From Candidatus Micrarchaeota archaeon (GTDB lineage Archaea; Micrarchaeota; Micrarchaeia; Micrarchaeales; Micrarchaeaceae), in the NCBI GenBank assembly GCA_028866575.1, contig JAGWHU010000003.1:62001-126000 (forward strand): DNA of 64,000 bases, given 5' to 3'. The notes under the pieces were generated by a model. That model saw nothing but the letters and a program-made list of their open reading frames with translations, did not search any database and was not told the origin of the DNA. Shown in pieces: positions 57,656-64,000 of the stretch; position 1 is the first letter of the stretch, and every line of letters begins with the position of its first letter. A program made the translations under genes and the position numbers.

Positions 57656-58198
57656 ATGTGGAAAATATCTAATGTGTTTATAATATTCGCAGCTATGGCC
57701 ATTGCCGTGCCGTTGGCGGTGGCACAATACGGCTATTCCACAGCGCCAACCACAGTGGCAGGGCTTCCAACGATACCGGCAATTGGAAATGTATCAATGC
57801 CAAACACAATACTTCCAAACGTTTCAAACACGCCAACAGCCAACATGTCCCATGTAATGACCACTAATGCAGCCAACTCAATATCAGCCAACATGTCTAA
57901 TGCAATGACCGCCAACATGACGAATTCGATATCCGCCAACGCATTGAATGCAACGGCCTCAAACGTGCCGAGCTCGATAATCCCAAACCTACCGAGCGCG
58001 ACAAACCAAACTACAACAATGTCAAGCGGCAACGTTTTCATGCCCCAGGCAGGCGGGAAATTCGCATGGCAAGGCACTGGTTACTACGAGATACCCTCCG
58101 GAAGCAAGGACATACCTGCAACAGGGATGATGCCCGGGGTCCAGTATCTGATTACCAACCAGGCATTCATAAGCAGCGTGAATTCATGGCTGTCTTAG
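57656..58198 (+). CDS. Secreted low-complexity Asn/Ser/Thr-rich protein
   Basis: About 180 residues. A signal peptide (FIIFAAMAIAVPLAVAQYGY) is followed by a degenerate repeat region (about 45-130) with units such as NSISANMSNAMTANMTNSIS, full of N-glycosylation sites, then a small C-terminal domain (GGKFAWQGTGYYEIPSGSKD). It is probably a surface or secreted glycoprotein. A TAAATATAAAG box at about 57600-57610 is the likely promoter. The longer frame from 57593 adds an unlikely basic extension. Confidence 0.65.
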   Translation: MWKISNVFIIFAAMAIAVPLAVAQYGYSTAPTTVAGLPTIPAIGNVSMPNTILPNVSNTPTANMSHVMTTNAANSISANMSNAMTANMTNSISANALNATASNVPSSIIPNLPSATNQTTTMSSGNVFMPQAGGKFAWQGTGYYEIPSGSKDIPATGMMPGVQYLITNQAFISSVNSWLS

Positions 58199-58304
58199 GC
58201 CTGGCGTTTGCCTGATGCGGTTAAGTGCCGTTGATACCTGGCCGAACCATACGGCAAGGTATTTATTTTTTTATCCATAAACCAAACTGGAACGGGTGAA
58301 AACC

Positions 58305-58595
58305 ATGATAATAGTGCACGACATTTTTATATGCAAGCCAGGAAACGCCTCGAAAATGGCGAAGATGTTCAAGGAGGCAATGGGGGGAGAGAGTGGAACC
58401 AGCATAATGACCGACATGACTGGCGAATTCAACAAGGTGGTCATGGTGAGCCAGTATAAGGATTTGGCCGAATTCGAGAAAAGCTTCGAGAAATACATGA
58501 AGCCCGACGAGGAGATGAAAAAAACCATGGCAAAAATGGAAGGCTACCACGACATGTACGTAGCAGGAAGGCGTGAAATCTATCGCGTATGGTAG
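58305..58595 (+). CDS. Dimeric alpha/beta-barrel (NIPSNAP/ABM-like) protein
   Basis: 96 residues. The strand-helix-strand order IIVHDIFICKPGNASKMAKM, then VVMVSQYKDLAEFEKSFEKY, matches the ferredoxin-like monooxygenase or NIPSNAP group, which dimerises. There is no catalytic signature. GGTG stands six bases before the ATG; a GTG at 58296 is in frame. A TATTTATTTTTTTATC stretch at about 58259-58275 is the promoter. Confidence 0.7.
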   Translation: MIIVHDIFICKPGNASKMAKMFKEAMGGESGTSIMTDMTGEFNKVVMVSQYKDLAEFEKSFEKYMKPDEEMKKTMAKMEGYHDMYVAGRREIYRVW

Positions 58596-58753
58596 CACAA
58601 GTCAAACAGCCCTTCATTGATGGCCCTATTTTTCCAACCTGCTTTTGATTTGCGGCTTGGGCTCCAAATTCAGGATTCGACATGGTTAGCATTGCAACCG
58701 TACTATAAGAAAACCAATATATAAATTGTAACAGATTTAACTACGGTGGATAT

Positions 58754-58939
58754 ATGGCCAAGATGAAAATGGTTGAGGTGCACAGGAACGGGAAAGTGTA
58801 CAAGAGGAGGCAGCCTCTGCACCATAAAATAGGTAGGCGCGTATTGAAACGCGAGCTTAAAAGGCTGAAGGAACAGGAAGAGGTCATAAAAGAGAACGTC
58901 AGGAAGGCCAAGCGAAGGGTCATGAGGGGAATGCAATGA
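58754..58939 (+). CDS. Small basic protein, 61 aa
   Basis: Very basic and helical, with no Cys (VYKRRQPLHHKIGRRVLKRE, then EEVIKENVRKAKRRVMRGMQ). Its stop overlaps the ATG of the next basic gene (ATGA). A CCAATATATAAATTG box at about 58711-58725 is the promoter. It may be a nucleic-acid-binding or ribosome-associated protein; no family is recognised. Confidence 0.65.
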   Translation: MAKMKMVEVHRNGKVYKRRQPLHHKIGRRVLKRELKRLKEQEEVIKENVRKAKRRVMRGMQ

Positions 58940-59235
58940 GCCCAAACAGGTACAGGGGCAAGCGCAAGAGGCTGGGGCTTGCCTTGAGCACTGCAAGGCG
59001 GCATCCTTACGGCAAGGGTGCTGCAAAGCTGAATCCGAAAACCCTGGTGGAGAAGGGCAGGAAGGGCGGCGCAAGCGAAAAGCTGGTGGCAAAGGAGCTG
59101 CAGGCTAAGGCCAACATCAACAAGGGCAGGAACCCGAAAGTGTACCGGAAGTTCAGCAAGGCTGCCAGCATCGCCAGGAAAATGGCGCACCGCAAGAAGC
59201 AGTACGCAAAAGACAAGGTAACAAATAAAAATTGA
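58936..59235 (+). CDS. Small basic protein, 99 aa
   Basis: Strongly basic (RYRGKRKRLGLALSTARRHP, then KAASIARKMAHRKKQYAKDK), with no Cys or hydrophobic segment. It is coupled to the preceding basic gene by a four-base overlap and followed by the BofA-like gene five bases on. Size and charge suit a nucleoid or ribosome-associated protein; not recognised. Confidence 0.65.
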   Translation: MSPNRYRGKRKRLGLALSTARRHPYGKGAAKLNPKTLVEKGRKGGASEKLVAKELQAKANINKGRNPKVYRKFSKAASIARKMAHRKKQYAKDKVTNKN

Positions 59236-59240
59236 TTCCG

Positions 59241-59504
59241 ATGCCAATAATAAGCGGAATAATATCAGAATTCGTGCTTATTTTGGGCATTTTCCTAATC
59301 CTGTACATAATATTCAGCCTGGGCCGCGCCATACTCGGGCTTCTGCTAAACCTCATACTGGGATTCATATCCATATTCCTTCTCAATGCGATATTCAATC
59401 TTGGAATAAGGTTCGATCTTATAGTGATAATAATAGTAGCTGTGCTCGGGCTCCCGGGAACCGCGGTAGTCGTATTGCTGAAGCTGATAGGGGTATCGTT
59501 GTGA
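59241..59504 (+). CDS. BofA-like small membrane protein
   Basis: 87 residues with two to three helices. The end VLGLPGTAVVVLLKLIGVSL matches the SigmaK-factor processing regulator BofA family (pro-Gly near the C-terminus). The family is found in many archaea, where its role is unknown. A TTG at 59232 is in frame; the ATG at 59241 is preferred. Confidence 0.75.
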   Translation: MPIISGIISEFVLILGIFLILYIIFSLGRAILGLLLNLILGFISIFLLNAIFNLGIRFDLIVIIIVAVLGLPGTAVVVLLKLIGVSL

Positions 59505-59599
59505 TTTTTCTGCATGATGATGCCGGAGAAGCCAAGTACCTGACAAGGTAGTGGTGCATATATAATTGTTAATTGTGCTAGTAGATGGATGGTGATCTC

Positions 59600-60376
59600 A
59601 TGCATGCTCTGAAAAGCTTCAGGCTTGACGGCAAGGTCGGTATAGTCACCGGCGTATCCAGCGGGCTCGGGATAGGTTTTTCAACCGCCCTTGCGGAGGC
59701 CGGCGCCAGCTTAATCGTGTGCGCAAGGAGGATCGACAAGCTCAAGGCAAACGCCAGGAGCATATCAAAGGCAACCGGCGCCGAGGTGATACCGATGGCT
59801 GCAGACGTCACGAAGGAAACATCGGCAAAGAAGGTAATGGAAGAGGCGGAGAGGAGGTTCGGGAAAGTTGATATACTTGTAAACAACGCAGGCGTAGGCG
59901 TGGCCGGGCCTGCGCTGAAATTGACTGAAAAGGACTGGCTGAACGTGGTAAACGTGGATCTGAACGGCACATTCTATTTTGCAAAGGAGGCAGCGAAGAG
60001 CATGATAAGGAAAAAGGTAAGCGGCAGCATAATAAACATAGCCTCGATATACGGCCTTTTCGGCGACGTGATACCAGCAGCTGCGTACTATGCGTCGAAA
60101 GGCGCCGTTGTAAACCTTACCAGGGCGCTTGCGGTTGAGTGGGCGCAATACAATGTGAGGGTCAATGCAATAGCCCCGGGGTTCTTCCCGAGCGAGATGA
60201 CTGCCGGGATACAGAACGACAAGGGGATAATGGCTCACATAAAGGAGAGGACGCCTTTCGGTAGGCTGGGCGCAGTTGAAGAATTGAAGGGCGCGGCTGT
60301 ATTCCTTGCATCCGGTGCAAGCGCATACGTCACTGGAGTCGTGCTGCCGGTGGATGGCGGATGGTCCGCGCGCTAG
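59600..60376 (+). CDS. Short-chain dehydrogenase/reductase
   Basis: 258 residues. The cofactor motif is TGVSSGLG (17-24), with NNAG near 95-98, Ser near 149 and Y-x-x-x-K near 164-168 (YYASKG). It ends VLPVDGGWSAR, as classical SDRs do. CARR after the second strand suggests NADP(H). The substrate is unknown. GGTG lies five bases before the ATG at 59600, which is better than the ATG at 59585. Confidence 0.92.
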   Translation: MHALKSFRLDGKVGIVTGVSSGLGIGFSTALAEAGASLIVCARRIDKLKANARSISKATGAEVIPMAADVTKETSAKKVMEEAERRFGKVDILVNNAGVGVAGPALKLTEKDWLNVVNVDLNGTFYFAKEAAKSMIRKKVSGSIINIASIYGLFGDVIPAAAYYASKGAVVNLTRALAVEWAQYNVRVNAIAPGFFPSEMTAGIQNDKGIMAHIKERTPFGRLGAVEELKGAAVFLASGASAYVTGVVLPVDGGWSAR

Positions 60377-60390
60377 CAACAGGACTTAGG

Positions 60391-62679
60391 TCATTCGCAC
60401 TTGCTGTAGGCGCACCTTGGGCATGTCAGGCAGCCGGAACCAGGTATCATCACAGTTGAGCATTCCGGGCATCGCTGCTCCTTCCCTATAGTGAGCGAAT
60501 ACCTTTCCGCCTCTATGGAGATTGCGGACATGCTCATGGGCGTTACCTCCTCCTTACTTTTCTCGTGCTCCTTCCTTATTTCGGTAAGGCTTTTCTGCTG
60601 CACCGCGCCCTTTACCGACTGGAGCACCTGCACGCTCTTGGATGCATCCCTGTATACCGTTATGCCCTTGCATCCCAGTTTCCATGCGAGCTGGTATGCC
60701 TCCTCTATGTCCTGCGGGGTAGCCCAGTTCGGGAAGTTTATCGTTTTGGATACGCCGTTGTCCGTGTGCTTCTGGAATGCGGCCTGCATCTTGACGTGCC
60801 ATTCTGGCGATATGTCATGCGCCGTGACGAAGAGCTTCCTTACCTGCTCAGGTATCTCATCAAAGCCCTGTATGGATACCGTATTGGCAAGCTTGTGCAT
60901 GAGCTCATCGGAATAGAACCCGTACTCAAGGGCATAGGACTCGAACTCGTTGTTTACCTCTATCAGGTTTGATCCGAGGGACTCGCTGACGTTCCTCAGG
61001 TACACTATGGAAAATATCGGCTCTATGCCCTGCGAGGTCCCCCCCGCTATTATGCTTATCGTGCCGGTAGGTGCTATGGTTGTTACCGTGGAGTTCCTGA
61101 GCGGCTTGAACCCAAGGCGTGCCCATATGCTGTTGTGGAACTCGGGGAACGGCCCCCTCTCCTCGGCAAGCTCCTCGCTCATCTTCCTGGCATTCTGCGT
61201 TATGAACGACATTATCTGCTCCGCGAGCAGCAGCGCCTCGTTGCTGTCGTACCGCATGCCTAGCTTTATCAGCATGTCGGACCAGCCCATTACGCCCAGG
61301 CCTATTCTCCTAATGGCCCTGCTGACCCTGTCTATCTCGGGTATAGGGTACCTGTTCGCCTCTACCACGTTGTCAAGGAACCTTGTGGCCAGCCTTGTAA
61401 CCCTTTTCAGCTCGTCCCAGTCTATCTCGTAATGATCGCCAGCGCTCTTCACCATCTTCGCAAGGTTTATGGAGCCAAGGTTGCACGAGTCGTAAGGGTA
61501 CAAAGGCTGCTCTCCGCATGGGTTAGTAGATTCGACAGGGCCATAGCTCGGAACAGGGTTTGCATAGCTTGAGTTTATCCTGTCAAGGAAGACCAGTCCT
61601 GGATCTCCTGTCTTCCATGCCATTGTGACTATGAGGTTCCATACGGCCCTTGCGTTGAGCTTCCCAACAGTAAGGCCGTTGTGCGGGTTTACTAGCATGT
61701 AGTCCTTGTTGTCCTTCAATGCCTTCATGAACGCATCGGTAATGCCAACTGATATGTTGAAGTTCCTCAATGTTCCCTCGTTCTCCTTGAGCACTATGAA
61801 GTCCAGTATGTTGGGATGGTCTACGCGAAGTATGCCCATGTTCGCACCCCTTCTTTTGCCCCCCTGCTTTATCTCCTCAGTTGATGCGTCGAATATCTTC
61901 ATGAAGGAAATCGGCCCGGATGCGACTCCGTGCGTCGATCCGACGAAATCGTTCGAGGGCCTAAGTCTTGAGAAGGCGAATCCTGTGCCTCCGCCGGTCT
62001 TGTGGACCAGGGCCTGGTACTTCAGCGCGTCGTATATTTCCGGTATCGAATCCCCTACAGGTATCACGAAGCATGCGCTCAATTGCCCGTCCTTGGTGCC
62101 TGCATTCATTAGCGTGGGCGAGTTCGGCATGAACTTGGAGGTTGCCATCAGGTCGTAGAACTCCTGCTCGATCTTCATGACATCCTCGCTGCTCTTCCCG
62201 AATACCGCCTCTGCGCCTGCTATCGCCTTTGCCACCCTGCCGAAGAGCTGCTGCGGCGACTCTATTATCTTGCCCTGGTCGTTCTTGAGCAGGTACCTTG
62301 CTGCGAGCACTATCACAGAATTTATGGATACCTTCAGGCTGTCGTTCGGTATGCCAAGGGATCTCCTGAACGTGCGCAGCTCTGCGCGCTTGTTCCTATA
62401 TAGAATATAACTCTTTGCCACTTTCGGCTCGTTCTGCATGAGCGCGTTCTCGACCGCATCCTGTATCTCCTCTACCCCTATCTCCTCCTTGTTGGTATTG
62501 GCCAGGTTCTTTACTATCACTTCCGTTATGACATTTGCGGACTTGGCGTTTTCCGACTCCTCCCTTGTCTTGTAAACCTCGTTGAAGGCCTTTGAAACGG
62601 CGAGTTCAATCTTAGAAGAGTCAAACGCAACCTTTGACTTGTCTCTCTTGATAGTGTATTTCGGATTTGTCTGGTCCAT
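60391..62679 (-). CDS. nrdJ: Class II (adenosylcobalamin-dependent) ribonucleotide reductase
   Basis: About 762 residues. An N-terminal ATP-cone (YTIKRDKSKVAFDSSKIELA to about residue 98) gives allosteric control. The core carries LSACFVIPVGDSIPEIYDAL, STNPCGEQPLYPYDSCNLGS with the thiyl Cys near 387, and APTGTISIIAGGTSQGIEP. The C-terminal tail RCPECSTVM...CLTCPRCAYSKC is the zinc-type redox tail of class II enzymes. It reduces ribonucleotides without oxygen or a small subunit. GGTG stands five bases before the ATG at 62679; GTG 62691 is rejected. A TATA-like element lies near 62712-62722. Confidence 0.95.
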   Translation of the reverse strand: MDQTNPKYTIKRDKSKVAFDSSKIELAVSKAFNEVYKTREESENAKSANVITEVIVKNLANTNKEEIGVEEIQDAVENALMQNEPKVAKSYILYRNKRAELRTFRRSLGIPNDSLKVSINSVIVLAARYLLKNDQGKIIESPQQLFGRVAKAIAGAEAVFGKSSEDVMKIEQEFYDLMATSKFMPNSPTLMNAGTKDGQLSACFVIPVGDSIPEIYDALKYQALVHKTGGGTGFAFSRLRPSNDFVGSTHGVASGPISFMKIFDASTEEIKQGGKRRGANMGILRVDHPNILDFIVLKENEGTLRNFNISVGITDAFMKALKDNKDYMLVNPHNGLTVGKLNARAVWNLIVTMAWKTGDPGLVFLDRINSSYANPVPSYGPVESTNPCGEQPLYPYDSCNLGSINLAKMVKSAGDHYEIDWDELKRVTRLATRFLDNVVEANRYPIPEIDRVSRAIRRIGLGVMGWSDMLIKLGMRYDSNEALLLAEQIMSFITQNARKMSEELAEERGPFPEFHNSIWARLGFKPLRNSTVTTIAPTGTISIIAGGTSQGIEPIFSIVYLRNVSESLGSNLIEVNNEFESYALEYGFYSDELMHKLANTVSIQGFDEIPEQVRKLFVTAHDISPEWHVKMQAAFQKHTDNGVSKTINFPNWATPQDIEEAYQLAWKLGCKGITVYRDASKSVQVLQSVKGAVQQKSLTEIRKEHEKSKEEVTPMSMSAISIEAERYSLTIGKEQRCPECSTVMIPGSGCLTCPRCAYSKCE

Positions 62680-62880
62680 TGAGTCACCCAACTCTAGTAA
62701 ATCTCACAAATGCTTTAAAAATGCTTGCTTTCTTTGAGTTGTAAAAAAATATCATCCCTTTTATGCACACATTTATAAACCTGCCTGGTAACCAAAAAAT
62801 GCCTGTTATTGTCGTCGGTTTATCATCGTGCCGGTTCGTGCCTTTTGCACTCACTTCCGAGTACCTGACATTACATTTTT

Positions 62881-62905
62881 ATATATATCATAATATGATA
62901 TATAT
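62881..62905 (+). promoter_or_regulatory. 25-base perfect palindrome, candidate PadR operator
   Basis: ATATATATCATA and TATGATATATAT flank one central base. It overlaps the TATA region and ends 15 bases before the PadR ATG. PadR proteins are dimers that bind such palindromes, so self-repression by blocking TBP is likely. Confidence 0.65.
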
Positions 62906-62920
62906 GCGCTGTTGGTGCGA

Positions 62921-63343
62921 ATGCCTGACATTGAGATAAAGAACATGGTGAAGCTTTTTACGGTGCTGCTGCTTAGCGAGAAGCCCCAGCACGGCTATGA
63001 AATCATGAAGGAGGTTGAGCGGAGGTCAGGGAAAAAGGCCAGTCCTGGGCAGATATACCCGTTCCTCAAACAGCTCAAGAAATACAATTATGTAGAAACC
63101 AGGGGCAGGAAGGAGAGGGACAAACAGGCCTATTATCTGACTCCGTCAGGGAGGAAGTTCGTGGCAAGGCTTTCAGACAAGTTCGGGGACATGTTCGAGA
63201 TTGCAATAAAATCCAAGCTTACTACGTGCGCACACTGCAGCTGCGAGATATACAAGGGAGGGTACAGGAAAAAGATGGGCGGCAGGTACCTTAATTTCTG
63301 CTGTAAGAACTGCGCAAAGAGCTATGGGCCAGCAGGTGAATAA
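62921..63343 (+). CDS. PadR-family regulator with a C-terminal TRASH-type metal site
   Basis: 140 residues. The PadR winged helix is seen in TVLLLSEKPQHGYEIMKEVE, then ASPGQIYPFLKQLKKYNYVE and KQAYYLTPSGRKFV. The tail TCAHCSCEIYKGGYRKKMGG ending NFCCKNCAKSY is a TRASH/YHS-like metal-binding site with seven Cys. This fusion can sense copper or a similar metal. GGTG lies three bases before the ATG. The cupredoxin gene starts one base after its stop, so the pair probably forms a metal-responsive operon. Confidence 0.9.
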   Translation: MPDIEIKNMVKLFTVLLLSEKPQHGYEIMKEVERRSGKKASPGQIYPFLKQLKKYNYVETRGRKERDKQAYYLTPSGRKFVARLSDKFGDMFEIAIKSKLTTCAHCSCEIYKGGYRKKMGGRYLNFCCKNCAKSYGPAGE

Positions 63344-63344
63344 G

Positions 63345-63974
63345 GTGGCGAAGAGCACAACGAGCAGGGCATACTACAGATTTGCATTGATTGGGGCGCT
63401 AGTGCTCATTGCAGTAGCTGCGATGCTGTTTTTGGCAACATCCTCTTCGTATACCAATTCTTGGTCATCGATTGGCCCGGGCTTCGGCATGGTGCATTAC
63501 TGGAACTTCAGCGGCGAAACGCTGCTTAACTCTAGCCAGTTGGGCAGCATGATCGCAACCGAGTCCTCCGCATCGGTATCGAACAATACTCTGTACTTCA
63601 ACGGCAGCGATGTAAGGATGGTGGTGCTTATGGGACCGATGGGTAAAAACCAGAGCATGTATTCTTTTGTGATAGATAACCTTACCAATCCAACGCTTGT
63701 CTTCCAGAAGGGAGCAAGAGTAACGATGTTTGTTGTTAACATAGATACAGATGCCAGCCATTCTCTAACCGTGGTGGATGAAGACCCTCCATACTCATAC
63801 GGTATGATGCCCATGATGATGTATTCATATGCTAGCAGCATGATGCTCCCCCCAAACTCAAACGAATACTTCGGGCAGGAGGTTTCTTTCTCGGCAAATG
63901 GCGATGCGTACTACATATGCACAGTGCCAGGACATGCTCAGAAGGGCATGTACGGCAGGATAATCGCGGAGTGA
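63345..63974 (+). CDS. Rusticyanin/sulfocyanin-like blue copper protein
   Basis: About 209 residues from GTG 63345, with GGTG six bases before it; the longer ATG at 63324 overlaps the PadR gene. One N-terminal helix anchors it to the membrane. The type 1 copper ligands are visible: His in DASHSLTVVD, then Cys, His and Met in YYICTVPGHAQKGMYG. The PPYSYGMMPMM stretch resembles the rusticyanin loop. Such proteins carry electrons at low pH in iron- or sulfur-oxidising acidophiles. Confidence 0.85.
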   Translation: MAKSTTSRAYYRFALIGALVLIAVAAMLFLATSSSYTNSWSSIGPGFGMVHYWNFSGETLLNSSQLGSMIATESSASVSNNTLYFNGSDVRMVVLMGPMGKNQSMYSFVIDNLTNPTLVFQKGARVTMFVVNIDTDASHSLTVVDEDPPYSYGMMPMMMYSYASSMMLPPNSNEYFGQEVSFSANGDAYYICTVPGHAQKGMYGRIIAE

Positions 63975-63977
63975 AAT

Positions 63978-64000
63978 ATGTTTATTATATGGTGGAAAGA
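63978..64000 (+). CDS. Possible gene start cut by the window edge
   Basis: An ATG three bases after the cupredoxin stop opens MFIIWWK before the sequence ends. Spacing fits a third gene in the PadR operon, but too little is visible to say more. Confidence 0.3.

Noticed and set aside
1-64000. CRISPR array, insertion sequences, rRNA genes
   Set aside because: No spaced direct repeats, transposase motifs or rRNA-like stretches were seen anywhere in the window.

Overview
The window is a gene-dense stretch of an archaeal chromosome. The archaeal information-processing set is clear: topoisomerase VI subunit B, Sec61-gamma and Sec61-beta, archaeal SecD/SecF, RIO1, NMD3, a Pno1/Dim2-type KH protein, archease, ThiI, a DUF460 protein and TATA-box promoters. 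Genes are short, intergenic gaps are small (none exceeds 300 bases), and AGG and ATA dominate as Arg and Ile codons. A tRNA intron inside the T-loop, a rusticyanin-like cupredoxin and a class II LysRS together suggest a DPANN archaeon of the Micrarchaeota/ARMAN type, possibly from an acidic, metal-rich habitat. This lineage assignment is inference.

Layout. 1-5446: three GT-C/DUF2079-type polytopic membrane proteins, probably for surface glycosylation, and a small hypothetical. 5484-22485: the standout region, an apparently complete conjugation-like (Ced/Ted/type IV secretion-related) apparatus. It has a VirB2/CedA1-like two-helix pilin with its own promoter, dyad and T-rich terminator; a polytopic protein; six consecutive paralogous VirB6/CedA-like channel proteins; two membrane-anchored proteins that look like detached VirB3/VirB4 N-terminal regions; a separate VirB4/CedB-like ATPase; and several unknown partners, including an 808-residue surface protein. 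22549-31440: histidine phosphatase, class III-signal pilin, CBS/HPF-like protein, zinc ribbon, archease, an archaeosortase-family protein, uracil-DNA glycosylase, LysRS and a winged-helix regulator. 31634-46281: core information-processing genes, the Sec components, ThiI, transporters and tRNA-Leu(CAG). 46378-53483: a rearranged CcdA/DipZ-like redox pair, an AbrB-type regulator, ArgRS, tRNA-Arg(CCU) with its T-loop intron, and DUF460. 54468-55886: tRNA-Glu(CUC) followed by an AT-rich island with two foreign-looking genes and partial copies of the tRNA 3' end. 55949-59504: an ArsR-AHSA1-DUF4287-NTF2 set, secreted and basic small proteins, and a BofA-like protein. 59600-64000: SDR, class II ribonucleotide reductase, and a PadR-TRASH regulator with a 25-base palindromic operator driving a cupredoxin.

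Translation signals. Many genes carry GGTG (often GGTGAT, matching the usual 16S 3' end) 5-6 bases before the start. This spacing repeatedly picks a start inside the longest frame, and it points to near-cognate starts (ACG, ATA, ATT) in up to four genes. Other genes have a TATA box about 26 bases before the start codon and look leaderless. Function calls rest on reading motifs by eye; no database search was run.
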